From contig JAVKBW010000046.1 in NCBI GenBank assembly GCA_040222995.1, forward strand, positions 62,001-126,000: a stretch of DNA of 64,000 bases. The letters are read 5' to 3'. Position numbers and translations under genes: made by a program. Shown here piece by piece: positions 16,435 to 24,647 of this stretch. The notes beneath the pieces are model-generated. The model had not been told where the DNA came from, did not search any database, and worked only from the letters and a program-made list of their open reading frames with translations. This DNA comes from JAVKBW01 sp040222995. Lineage in GTDB: Bacteria > Pseudomonadota > Alphaproteobacteria > UBA8366 > Aestuariispiraceae. Numbering within the stretch: position 1 is the stretch's first letter; each line of letters begins with the position of its first letter.

Positions 16435-18453
16435 TTGTATTGGGTGATCGCATTTGCAGCAGGGCTGGGCATCGGCGCGGCCGCAGCGGCCGTGTACTTC
16501 CGAAGACGCGGGGCCGGCGCGCAGGCCGCGGCGCTCTCCGTCACCCAACCCGAACCGGTGGAAACGCCGCTGCCGCCGAACCCCGATACCGAACCGGCGG
16601 ATGACGACTCCGTTCTGGCGATCCTCGATTCGCTGCCGCTGCCGGTCTGGCTGCGCGGCGGCGACGGCCTGGGCGTTCTCTACTGCAATTCGGCCTGCCG
16701 GAACATTCTTCTCGACACGCCGGAAGACGGTCTGATGAACCGCATGGACGGCCACAATCCGCCGGATCACGCCCTGTTTTCCCATGCCGCGATGGCGCAG
16801 CGGGCCTGTGATACCGGGCGCGAGCAGACGGCCAGCCAGACCCTGACGATCAGCGGCAAGAGACGGCTGTTCGACATTACGGAACGCCCTGTCGCCTTCG
16901 CGGACGGGCGCACCGACAACAGGTACACGATCGGAGTAGCCGTCGATCAGTCCGTGCTGGTCTCCCTGCAGGATGAGCTTTCCGCCCATATCGCCGCCAA
17001 CGACGCCGTGCTCGACCTGGTGACGGCGGCGGTTGCGATTTTCGGTCCGGACCGCCGGCTGCGGTTCTACAACGCCGCCTTCGGCCGGATCTGGCGTCTC
17101 GACGTGGCCGAACTGGACCGCGAGCCATCGCTGAACGCCGTTCTGGACCTGCTGCGCGACAAGCGGCAATTGCCGGAAATGGTCGATTTTCCGGCCTTCA
17201 AGAAAAGCTGGAACGCGCGCTTCACCAATCTGATCGAACCGGTCGAGGATCTGTGGTTTCTGCCGGACGAACGGGTGGTGCGTCTGGTCGCCAGTCCGCA
17301 CCCCCGCGGCGGCCTGATTTTCTCTTTCGAGGACGTCACCGACAAGCTGACCCTGGAACGGTCATTCAATACGGCGACGGCGGTACAGCGGGCGACCCTG
17401 AACAACCTGCTGGAGGCGGTCGCCGTGTTTGGCAGCAACGGGCGGCTGAAACTGTACAACCGGATTTACCGCGAACTCTGGGGCCTGGACGAATCGGTTC
17501 TGGCCGCCCATCCGCATGTTTCCGAACTGGTCGGCAGAATTCAGGACCTGAAGCCGGATGGCGGGACCGGCGACACCTTCGGCGCCGATCTTCTGAAAAA
17601 GGTAACGGAACCGAGCCCGGAAAACGGCCGCATGACAGTCGGTGACGGCCGGGTTCTCGACTACGCCTTCGTACCGCTGCCGGACGGCGACTGCCTTTCC
17701 GTCTATGTCGATGTCACCGATGCCGCAAAGGTTCAGGACGCCCTGATGGAGCGGAACCAGGCGCTGGAACGCGCCGACCTGGTAAAGTCGCGCTTTGTCG
17801 CATCCATGAGCTACGAGTTCCGCACGCCCCTGAACGCCGTCATCGGGTTTGGCGAATTGTTGCGGTCGGAAGCCTTCGGGCCGCTGAACAAACGCCAGAT
17901 CGGCTATATCGACAACCAGCTTTCCGCCGCAATGACCCTGGCGGAGCTTATCAACGACACGCTTGACCTGGCGGCGGTGCAGGCCGGCACGATTTCAGCC
18001 GTTCTGGCCCCGCTGGAGATTACCGCCCTGATCAAGGATGTCGGCAGGCGGGTCCGCGAACGAAAGCCCGACGGCGCACAGATTGTCACAACCCATGACG
18101 GACCGGTCCGCATTGCCGGCGACACCGAGCGGTTGCGCCGCGCCTTCGGATATATCATCGCCAATGTCGCGCAATACGCCGAGGCGGATGCCGCCGTCGA
18201 AATTTCCGTGACCACCGAAGACGGTTTCGCCGTTGTCCGTATAATCGACGGATCGGGCATTCTGCCGACCGACGACCGCGACCAGATCGAGCAGACGCTG
18301 AGTACGCCATCGCACGAAACGGGCGACGGCACGATCGGCCTGCGGCTGGCGCTGAGCCGGTCGCTGATCGAATTGCATAATGGAACCATCCTTGCCGAAG
18401 TCCCGGAATCCAGCGGACTCGCCATCACCTGCCGGTTGCCGCTGCTGCAATAG
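16435..18453 (+). CDS. divL: DivL-like PAS kinase with Tyr in place of His
   Basis: A 672-residue membrane-bound kinase-like protein. One N-terminal membrane segment (3-22) is followed by three PAS-like regions (about 58-165, 185-310, 320-430), a dimerisation helix, and an ATPase-like domain. The H box reads FVASMSYEFRTPLNAVIGFG: the phosphoacceptor is Tyr460 (codon TAC 17812-17814), not His. This substitution is the hallmark of DivL, which in Caulobacter regulates CckA and hence CtrA. The ATPase domain is weakened (DGSGI for DDGPGI; NVAQYA for the N box; GTIGLRLALSRSLI as G2). The start is TTG 16435. Position after ahcY supports the call. Confidence 0.85.
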   Translation: MYWVIAFAAGLGIGAAAAAVYFRRRGAGAQAAALSVTQPEPVETPLPPNPDTEPADDDSVLAILDSLPLPVWLRGGDGLGVLYCNSACRNILLDTPEDGLMNRMDGHNPPDHALFSHAAMAQRACDTGREQTASQTLTISGKRRLFDITERPVAFADGRTDNRYTIGVAVDQSVLVSLQDELSAHIAANDAVLDLVTAAVAIFGPDRRLRFYNAAFGRIWRLDVAELDREPSLNAVLDLLRDKRQLPEMVDFPAFKKSWNARFTNLIEPVEDLWFLPDERVVRLVASPHPRGGLIFSFEDVTDKLTLERSFNTATAVQRATLNNLLEAVAVFGSNGRLKLYNRIYRELWGLDESVLAAHPHVSELVGRIQDLKPDGGTGDTFGADLLKKVTEPSPENGRMTVGDGRVLDYAFVPLPDGDCLSVYVDVTDAAKVQDALMERNQALERADLVKSRFVASMSYEFRTPLNAVIGFGELLRSEAFGPLNKRQIGYIDNQLSAAMTLAELINDTLDLAAVQAGTISAVLAPLEITALIKDVGRRVRERKPDGAQIVTTHDGPVRIAGDTERLRRAFGYIIANVAQYAEADAAVEISVTTEDGFAVVRIIDGSGILPTDDRDQIEQTLSTPSHETGDGTIGLRLALSRSLIELHNGTILAEVPESSGLAITCRLPLLQ

Positions 18454-18534
18454 CCGGAACCCCGCACCGCAAGATTGTTTTTCGCCCGCCGTTGGGCATT
18501 AATACCAGGCGAGGGGTCAGAAGGAGCGCATTTC

Positions 18535-18561
18535 ATGCCGCGCATTGGTCATACCCGATGA
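18535..18561 (+). CDS. 8-codon leader ORF before the receiver gene
   Basis: ATG 18535 follows a strong AAGGAG (18521-18526) at ideal spacing and opens an eight-codon frame (MPRIGHTR) whose TGA (18559-18561) overlaps the ATG of the receiver-like gene (18558-18560). The receiver gene has no good ribosome-binding site of its own, so reinitiation from this leader could control its expression. The alternative is that the AAGGAG serves the receiver gene directly from an unusual start. Confidence 0.4.
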   Translation: MPRIGHTR

Positions 18562-19160
18562 ACAGATCCCTCGATCATCTGATCGCCCGGTGCCATATCC
18601 TGCAGGTCGAACCGAACATCGACTACAGCCAGACCCTGGACAGCATGCTGCAGCAGAACGGCGTCGCGTCCTTCCGGCGCGTCGCGTCGTGCAAGGCGGT
18701 CAATCCGCGCATCCTGAACCGAAGAACCGACATCCTTCTGCTGGACCACGATGTCGATTTCGGTGCCGCCGGAAGCCTGGTCCGGCGCATCCGGCGGGCC
18801 GAAACCGAAGCCGACCCTTTCATGGCCGTGTTCGCGACCCAGTCCACGGTCAGCGAATCGACCCTGGAGGCGGAGAAAAGCGCCGGTCTCGACGGCATCC
18901 TGCTGAAACCGTTTTCCCTGGACAGCCTGTTCGCCCATATCGGCAACATCGCCCATTCGGAACGACGCTTCGTGAACAGCAGGGTTTATGTCGGTCCCGA
19001 CCGGCGGGAGAGCAACCGGAAGGATCCGCGGTCGGTAGTCTATACCGTGCCGAACCGGCTGAGCCTGAAACTGGAGGACGACATCGTCGCCGACGATGTC
19101 CGGAAATGGCGCGCCTTCTGGCTGAAAAAGCTGGCCGAGCCGGAATATTACGACGTCTAG
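18558..19160 (+). CDS. Degenerate receiver-domain protein
   Basis: A 200-residue protein with a response-regulator fold at about 10-130. The pattern CHILQVEPN replaces the usual acidic ILVVDDD pocket and keeps only one acid (Glu18). The likely phosphoacceptor Asp63 (ILLLDHDVD) and the conserved Lys (ILLKPFSLDSL) remain. The tail (VGPDRRESNRKD and about 40 more residues) has no DNA-binding domain that I recognise. It directly follows the DivL-like gene and may act with it, but phosphorylation seems doubtful. ATG 18558 overlaps the stop of an eight-codon leader; TTG 18492 is the only upstream alternative. Confidence 0.7.
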   Translation: MNRSLDHLIARCHILQVEPNIDYSQTLDSMLQQNGVASFRRVASCKAVNPRILNRRTDILLLDHDVDFGAAGSLVRRIRRAETEADPFMAVFATQSTVSESTLEAEKSAGLDGILLKPFSLDSLFAHIGNIAHSERRFVNSRVYVGPDRRESNRKDPRSVVYTVPNRLSLKLEDDIVADDVRKWRAFWLKKLAEPEYYDV

Positions 19161-19714
19161 AGCCGGCGGCGGCGCAGCAGCACGTAAAGCGCCCCGTCGC
19201 CGCCGTGTTCCTTCCGGGCGGTCATCACCGAGAGGATTTTCGGCCGCAGGAACGGGTCGCCCAGCCAGATCGGCACCGCCCGCTTCAGAACGCCCTGTCC
19301 CTTGCCGGTAATCACCAGAAGGCAGCGTTTGTCGGCCTGATGCGCGGTATCGATGAACAGGGTCAGGGCGGAATGGGCGCGGGCCTGGGTCATGCCGTGC
19401 AGGTCCAGCGTGCCGTCCAGCGCCATCTTGCCGCGCCGCAGCCTTTCCGCCGTCCGCCTGTCGACGCCGGCGCTGTTGCCGATTTCCACCGGCGGCGCAG
19501 CGGGCGAAGCGGCGGGGTTGACGCTGGCGCCTGTTTTCAATGATTGCAGCGGCGCAGATGACCGCGGTTTCTTTTTCGGCCTTTTCTCTTCGATCCGCAC
19601 CGTTTCCGGCACATCGCCGACGATCACGCGGTTTCGGGATTTCAACGGGGTAACGCCCGCCGTTACCCGGCTCCACAGATGATCGTCTTCGTCGCTGTCA
19701 GACATCTCCGACAA
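19157..19714 (-). CDS. Smr domain protein
   Basis: A 185-residue protein with a low-complexity, basic N-terminal half and a C-terminal Smr (small MutS-related) domain at about 95-185. Diagnostic motifs are TLDLHGMTQARAHSAL, VITGKGQG and KEHGGDGALYVLLR. Smr domains nick branched or mismatched DNA, or RNA in some proteins. In alphaproteobacteria this gene is normally next to mltA and timA; here lutABC and tenA lie between. It is the last gene of the lut strand block, its ATG lying inside the lutC end by about 17 bases, and its stop overlaps the convergent receiver gene. Confidence 0.9.
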   Translation of the reverse strand: MSEMSDSDEDDHLWSRVTAGVTPLKSRNRVIVGDVPETVRIEEKRPKKKPRSSAPLQSLKTGASVNPAASPAAPPVEIGNSAGVDRRTAERLRRGKMALDGTLDLHGMTQARAHSALTLFIDTAHQADKRCLLVITGKGQGVLKRAVPIWLGDPFLRPKILSVMTARKEHGGDGALYVLLRRRRL

Positions 19715-20378
19715 TTAGAATATGCAGACGCCGGGGTCCATGGGCGCCGAGATAGATTGTCTGTTCGATATCGCCGGTGCGCGACGGACCGGTGATCATG
19801 TTGACGGTGCGCGGCAGTGTACCGTTTGGCCCCGTCCGTTGCCGGATCGTGTCCCAGGCGTCTTCATAGCCGCCGACGATTTCATCGGCACGGATCATCA
19901 CGACCTCGGTTTCCGGCAGAAAATTCAGCGTCGTCGGGCTGTCCGGGCCGGACGCCATGACCAGCGTGCCGGTTTCGGAAACCCCGCAGACGGCGCGGTT
20001 CAGCCCGACAAGATCGTGACCGTCGCTGGCCCCTTCGCTGATTGTCAGCGCCGGTTGCGTCGACCAGTCGATGCCCTGCAGATCGGCCTGCGGCGCCATG
20101 CGGAAGGCCGCCGGCAGATTTTCCCGCGTCAGATAGGCGGCGATCGCCGCCGGCGCATCGTCGAAATCGCCCAGCCGTTCCACCGTCGCCGCCACGCCGT
20201 TCGCCTGTTGGATGAACCGGGCGACCATTTCTGTCGCCGTTCCCGTCGCGCGCTGCGGCACCGTGCCGCGGGCATGCCCGGCAAGCCGGTCGGCAACCGC
20301 CTTCCGCCGGGCGGCGTCATCGCTTTTTTCGCCGAGCGACGAAGCAATTTTACCCAGAATATCGCTGCGTGCGCTCAT
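19698..20378 (-). CDS. lutC: Lactate utilization protein LutC
   Basis: A 226-residue LutC/YkgG-family protein, third subunit of the LutABC complex that oxidises L-lactate to pyruvate. Family features are the N-terminal ILGKIASSLGE, the ALTISEGASDGHDLVGLNRAVCGVSETGTLV segment and VNMITGPSRTGDIEQTIYLGAHGP. ATG 20376-20378 is preceded by GGAGG and overlaps the lutB stop as ATGA; an upstream extension within lutB has no better start. The gene follows lutA and lutB in the same order as in Bacillus and many proteobacteria. Confidence 0.93.
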   Translation of the reverse strand: MSARSDILGKIASSLGEKSDDAARRKAVADRLAGHARGTVPQRATGTATEMVARFIQQANGVAATVERLGDFDDAPAAIAAYLTRENLPAAFRMAPQADLQGIDWSTQPALTISEGASDGHDLVGLNRAVCGVSETGTLVMASGPDSPTTLNFLPETEVVMIRADEIVGGYEDAWDTIRQRTGPNGTLPRTVNMITGPSRTGDIEQTIYLGAHGPRRLHILIVGDV

Positions 20379-21820
20379 TCCGCCGCCTCCGTCTCGGGTG
20401 CGCGGCGGCCTTCCCGGCCGGACCACAGATCCTGAAAGGTGCGGCCGACCGGGGCCGGCAGATCGCGGTGCTTCGTCCAGCCATCCGCCAGCGGCAGGGC
20501 GCGGAACTTGCCCTGTCCCTTGACCATCCGGAACAGGGTGCTGGCGGCGAGGCTGGTCAGTAGGCGGTACAAGACCGGGCGGCGTGCGAGGAATCCCCAG
20601 ACGGCAAGGCCGAATCGCATGCGCGGCGGGTTCAGTTTAGCGTCGAATTCACGCTTGCGGTAGGCCCGCATCATGTCGGGCAGCGGGATTTTCATCGGGC
20701 AGACCGACGCGCAGCGGCCGCAGAATGTCGATGCATTCGGCAGGTGCCCCGCCTTGTCGACGCCGATCAGGCTGGGCGTCAGCACCGCGCCCATCGGGCC
20801 GGGATAGACCCAGCCATAGGCGTGGCCGCCGACCGCGCCGTAGACCGGGCAATGATTCATGCACGCGCCGCAGCGGATGCAGCGCAGCATGTGCTGGAAT
20901 TCGGTGCCCAGCATGGCGGTGCGGCCATTATCGATCAGCACGACATGGTATTCCGACGGTCCGTCTGGATCGGCATCCCGGCGCGGCCCTGTCGAAAACG
21001 TCGTATAGGCGGAAAAATCCTGCCCCGTCGCCGACCGCGCCAGCAACCGCAGGATCGTCGTGGCGTCCTCCAGGGTCGGCACCACCTTTTCCAGCGAGGC
21101 GACAACCACATGCACCTTGCCCAGGGTCTGGGTCAGGTCGCCGTTGCCTTCGTTGGTGACGATCACGCTGGTGCCGGTTTCGGCGATCAGAAAATTCGCG
21201 CCGGTAATGCCGATATCGGCCAGCGGGTACTTGTCGCGCAGTTCCTCTCGCGCCTCGTTGATGAGGGCTTCCGGCTCGACCAGCGGCCGGTTCGGGTCGC
21301 GGTTTTTATGCTCGCGGCGGAAATCGTCGGCCACCTGCTCCTTCAGCACATGCACCGCCGGTGCGATGATGTGGCTGGGCGCTTCATGGCGAAGCTGGAT
21401 GATGTATTCACCGAGATCGGTTTCCACCACCGTCAGCCCGGCCGCTTCCATCGCCTCGTTCAGCCCGATTTCCTCCGACACCATGCTCTTGCCCTTGGTG
21501 ACGGTTTTCGCGTTCTTCTGTTTCGCGAGGTCGAGGACAATCCGCCGCGCCTCTTCGGCGTCGCGGGCCCAGTGCACCACGCCGCCGGTTTCGATGACGC
21601 GCTTTTCGTATTCCGTGAGATACAGGTCGAGATGCGCCAGCGTATGGTCCTTGATCGCCTTCGCTTCGTCGCGCAGGGTCTCGAATTCCGGCAGCCGCGC
21701 CTTGGCCTGCGCCCGGCGGTCGACGAAGCCGACTTTCATGACGCCCAGCGCCTGTTGCAGGTTCCTGTTGCCCAGGGCGTCTCTGGCGTTTTCGGTGAAC
21801 CGTATCGAGGTCGGATCCAT
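20375..21820 (-). CDS. lutB: Lactate utilization iron-sulfur protein LutB
   Basis: A 481-residue LutB/LldF-type protein. The N-terminal ~290 residues form the LUD domain (TKGKSMVSEEIGLNEAME; ADIGITGANFLIAETGTSV). Two 4Fe-4S clusters are expected from CIRCGACMNHCPVY near 315 and FCGRCASVCPMK near 365. The C-terminal end is a variable tail. With LutA and LutC it forms a membrane-associated or cytoplasmic L-lactate oxidising complex that does not use flavin-type lactate dehydrogenase. The start is ten bases after the lutA stop. Confidence 0.95.
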   Translation of the reverse strand: MDPTSIRFTENARDALGNRNLQQALGVMKVGFVDRRAQAKARLPEFETLRDEAKAIKDHTLAHLDLYLTEYEKRVIETGGVVHWARDAEEARRIVLDLAKQKNAKTVTKGKSMVSEEIGLNEAMEAAGLTVVETDLGEYIIQLRHEAPSHIIAPAVHVLKEQVADDFRREHKNRDPNRPLVEPEALINEAREELRDKYPLADIGITGANFLIAETGTSVIVTNEGNGDLTQTLGKVHVVVASLEKVVPTLEDATTILRLLARSATGQDFSAYTTFSTGPRRDADPDGPSEYHVVLIDNGRTAMLGTEFQHMLRCIRCGACMNHCPVYGAVGGHAYGWVYPGPMGAVLTPSLIGVDKAGHLPNASTFCGRCASVCPMKIPLPDMMRAYRKREFDAKLNPPRMRFGLAVWGFLARRPVLYRLLTSLAASTLFRMVKGQGKFRALPLADGWTKHRDLPAPVGRTFQDLWSGREGRRAPETEAAE

Positions 21821-21829
21821 GGTCGGGCT

Positions 21830-22615
21830 CTATCCTTCCCGTTCGCCGATAGCGGGGCCGTCGGCCATGCCGGCCAGCACTTCCGCCACATGACGTACGC
21901 GTACGGATTTCCCCTCGCGGTGCAGCTTGCCCGCCATGTTCATCAGGCAGCCCATGTCGCCGGCCAGCAGGGTGTCCGCGCCGGTCGCCTCGATATCGGC
22001 GGTCTTGTCGCTGACCATCTTGTTGGAGATGTCGGGATACTTGACGCAGAAGGTGCCGCCGAAGCCGCAGCAGATTTCCGGCTGGGACATCTCCGTCAGC
22101 GTCAACCCGTTGATTTTGCTGAGAAGTTTGCGCGGCTGATCCTTGATATCCAGCTCGCGCAGGCCGGAACAGGAATCGTGGTAGGTGACCGTGCCGGCAT
22201 AGGCCGCATCGGTGGTTTCGATCTTCAGGACATCGGTCAGGAACGCCACCAGTTCATACGTACGCCGCGCCAGGTCGCGCGCCTTCTTCTCCCATTCGGC
22301 ATCGCCCTCGAACAGAACCGGATAGTGATGCGAAATCATGCCGGTGCATGACCCGGACGGCGCAACGACATAGTCGTACGCGTCGAACGCCCCGATGATG
22401 CCGCGGGCGACCGCCTTCGCGGTTTCGTTGTCGCCGGCATTGTACGCCGGCTGGCCGCAACACGGCTGGTCCTTCGGCACCGACACCGTGCAGCCGTTTC
22501 GTTCCAGCAGCTCCACGGTGGCGAAACCGACACGCGGACGGAACATGTCGACCAGACAGGTCACGAACAGGCCGACCTGCAAGTTTTTCTGTTTCGGGGG
22601 GGCGGAATTGGTCAT
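21830..22615 (-). CDS. lutA: Lactate utilization protein LutA
   Basis: A 261-residue cysteine-rich protein with two CCG domains: DQPCCGQPAYN and ICCGFGGTFCVKYP. These bind an unusual 4Fe-4S cluster, as in heterodisulfide reductase subunit B and glycolate oxidase GlcF. It is the first gene of lutABC. The chosen ATG (22613-22615) leaves a short tail before the conserved VGLFVTCLVDMFRP; longer upstream frames lack a start with a ribosome-binding site. The start codon sits in the centre of a perfect AATTGGT-CAT-ACCAATT palindrome that looks like a GntR/FadR-type operator. It diverges from tenA. Confidence 0.92.
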   Translation of the reverse strand: MTNSAPPKQKNLQVGLFVTCLVDMFRPRVGFATVELLERNGCTVSVPKDQPCCGQPAYNAGDNETAKAVARGIIGAFDAYDYVVAPSGSCTGMISHHYPVLFEGDAEWEKKARDLARRTYELVAFLTDVLKIETTDAAYAGTVTYHDSCSGLRELDIKDQPRKLLSKINGLTLTEMSQPEICCGFGGTFCVKYPDISNKMVSDKTADIEATGADTLLAGDMGCLMNMAGKLHREGKSVRVRHVAEVLAGMADGPAIGEREG

Positions 22616-22622
22616 ACCAATT
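22606..22622 (-). promoter_or_regulatory. GntR/FadR-type operator on the lutA start codon
   Basis: AATTGGTCATACCAATT is a perfect inverted repeat with a 3-base centre, and the centre is the lutA initiation codon (CAT on the plus strand). It matches the AATTGGTnnnACCAATT pattern known for FadR-subfamily regulators such as PdhR and LldR, which respond to pyruvate or lactate. A lactate-responsive repressor is the obvious candidate, but none is encoded in the window. Confidence 0.65.
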
Positions 22623-22745
22623 AGTCTATCCTGTCGGGCGTCCGGGGCCAATGCCGCAGGATCATAAAAACATCCGCCGTTTCGGCAACCGGCGAATTGT
22701 GCTTCAACACCCCCGCACCCGACCGCTTTCGACCCGGAGAAGACC

Positions 22746-23441
22746 ATGACGGATTACGGATCACCCCTCTACGCCGCCCTGAAAGCCGCCTGTCCCGACG
22801 ACTGGCAACGCTATGTAACGCACCCGTTTGTCGAGGGGATGCGCGACGGAACCCTGCCGCGCGACGCCTTCCACGCCTATCTGAAGCAGGATTACCTGTT
22901 TTTGATCCACTTCACCCGCGCCTGGTCGATGGCTGTGGTGAAATCCGACCGGATCGACGAAATGCGCGCCGCCGCCTCGGTCGCGCTGTCGCTGATCGAT
23001 GATGAAATGCGCCTGCATGTCGGCATCTGCGCCGATATCGGGGTGTCGGAAGCCGATCTGGGCGCGTTGACGGAAGAGCCGGAATGCCTGGCCTATACAC
23101 GGTTTGTCATCGATGCCGGGTTGAGCGGTGATCTGCTCGACCTTTTAACAGCGCTGATGCCATGTTCCTTCGGGTACGGCGAAATCGGCCTGTCGCTGGC
23201 GACGGCCCTGCAACCCGGCGGTAACCATCCCTACCGTGACTGGATCGAGGCCTATGCCGGGCCGGACTATCAGGACCCGTGCCGGGACACGGCGCGGCTG
23301 TTCGAAAGCGTCGCCGCGCGGCTGATCGGCCCGGATTTCAAGGCCTCGCCGCGCTGGCCCGACCTGTGCCGCACCTTCGCCACCGCGACACGGCTGGAGG
23401 GCGATTTCTGGTCGATGGGCCTTCGCATGACGAAGGCCTGA
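22746..23441 (+). CDS. tenA: TenA family thiaminase II-like protein
   Basis: A 231-residue all-helical TenA protein. It hydrolyses aminopyrimidine breakdown products of thiamine so the pyrimidine can be reused. Expected residues are present: Asp49 in YLKQDYLFL, the catalytic Cys140 in MPCSFGYGEIG, and the C-terminal Glu in RLEGDFWSMG. Length is normal. No other thiamine gene and no TPP riboswitch were seen nearby, so it stands alone between the divergent lut operon and the convergent mltA. The ATG is preceded by CCCGGAGAAGACC. Confidence 0.92.
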   Translation: MTDYGSPLYAALKAACPDDWQRYVTHPFVEGMRDGTLPRDAFHAYLKQDYLFLIHFTRAWSMAVVKSDRIDEMRAAASVALSLIDDEMRLHVGICADIGVSEADLGALTEEPECLAYTRFVIDAGLSGDLLDLLTALMPCSFGYGEIGLSLATALQPGGNHPYRDWIEAYAGPDYQDPCRDTARLFESVAARLIGPDFKASPRWPDLCRTFATATRLEGDFWSMGLRMTKA

Positions 23442-23445
23442 CCGG

Positions 23446-24642
23446 TTAGCTGGTGGGTTGTTTCACCCGTTCGGCGACCGGGTTGGGCAGCAGCAGGAAG
23501 TAGCGGCCCTTTGATTTCATTTTGCCGGCCTCGGCCAGAGCCGGTGCGCCGTAGCCCCAGAAGAAGTCTCCGCGCACCGCGCCGGTGATCGCGCCGCCGG
23601 TATCCTGCGCCACCATCAGCCGGTTCAGCTTGCGGCTTTCGTCCGACGGCCAGTTGGTTTCCAGCCAGACCGGCAGGCCGAGCGGAATGAACCGCCGGTC
23701 GACCGCCAGGCTGCGGCGCGGTGTCAGGGCCACGCCCTGCGCGCCGATCGGCCCGTCGCCGGTCAGCACCCGGAAGAACACGAAGCGCGGGTTGATGGCG
23801 AACAGCTCCGCCGCCTTTTCCGGGTTGGCGTCGATCCAGCCGCGAATGCCGTCCCACGAGGCCTGGCCCGGCTGCAGGTCGCCGCGCTCGATCAGCGCCT
23901 TGCCGATGGATTCGTACTTGCGCCCGTTATGGCCGTCGAAGCCGACCCGTTCAACCGTGCCGTCCGGCATGATCAGCCGGCCCGAACCCTGGATCTGCAA
24001 CAAAAACACATCCACCGCATCCTTCGCCCAGAACAGTTCCAGCCCCTTGTTGGCGAGGCCGCCGGCTTCCAGTTCGGCGCGGTCGTAATACGGCACCAGC
24101 CGCTGGCCATCCAGCCGTCCGACCAGGGTCTGGCCGCCGAGATCGCCGTCGAACGCCGCCAGATTGACAACGATATGGTCGGGCGGCCGGCGGTAAAGCG
24201 GGTATCTGTAGGTATCGTCCTTCTGCCGGGCGGCCTGCAATTCGGCCTCGAAATAACCGGTGAACAGACCGTCGCTCTTGCCGTTGCCGGCCACCGCGAA
24301 GGGTTTGAAATTCTGTTCGATCAGGCTGCGGATCGCCGCCGGGCTTGCCGCATCGTCGAGCGCCAGAACGGCCGGGCAGGCCTCAACCCAGTCCGCCGCG
24401 GTCATGGCGAGAGCCGGTGTGCCGAGCGACCGTTCCGCCGGCAGGGTGGCGATTTTCTCGCAGCTTCGTTTCTGGGCTTCGAGGAACCGGTCGAGATCGT
24501 CCGCCTGCCAGCCGTCAAGCGCCGCATAATCGGCCGTGGTCAGCACAAAGGCGGGTTGTGGCTTCGGTTTGTCCTTGATCTGCTCGCATCCCGCCAGCGC
24601 CACAATCAGGGCAGCAGCGACAAGGACGGTCAGAAATCTCAT
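23446..24642 (-). CDS. mltA: Membrane-bound lytic murein transglycosylase A
   Basis: A 398-residue lipoprotein. The signal ends in the lipobox VALAGC (Cys19). The MltA domain (about 120-300: GLFTGYFEAELQAARQKDDTYRYPLY; LFWAKDAVDVFLLQIQGSGR) and the C-terminal 3D domain with the catalytic Asp in VAQDTGGAITGAVRGDFFWG are complete. It cleaves peptidoglycan glycan strands to give 1,6-anhydromuramyl products at the outer membrane. It lies five bases downstream of timA and is surely cotranscribed; that pairing is common in alphaproteobacteria. Confidence 0.95.
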   Translation of the reverse strand: MRFLTVLVAAALIVALAGCEQIKDKPKPQPAFVLTTADYAALDGWQADDLDRFLEAQKRSCEKIATLPAERSLGTPALAMTAADWVEACPAVLALDDAASPAAIRSLIEQNFKPFAVAGNGKSDGLFTGYFEAELQAARQKDDTYRYPLYRRPPDHIVVNLAAFDGDLGGQTLVGRLDGQRLVPYYDRAELEAGGLANKGLELFWAKDAVDVFLLQIQGSGRLIMPDGTVERVGFDGHNGRKYESIGKALIERGDLQPGQASWDGIRGWIDANPEKAAELFAINPRFVFFRVLTGDGPIGAQGVALTPRRSLAVDRRFIPLGLPVWLETNWPSDESRKLNRLMVAQDTGGAITGAVRGDFFWGYGAPALAEAGKMKSKGRYFLLLPNPVAERVKQPTS

Positions 24643-24647
24643 GCGGG

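Noticed and set aside
17797..17829. Sequencing error turning the kinase His into Tyr
   Set aside because: A C-to-T change would explain it, but the ATPase domain is also divergent and the neighbourhood fits DivL, where Tyr is the rule.
22623..22745. TPP riboswitch upstream of tenA
   Set aside because: The CTGAGA-type thi-box is absent, and the gap is too short once the lut operator is allowed for.
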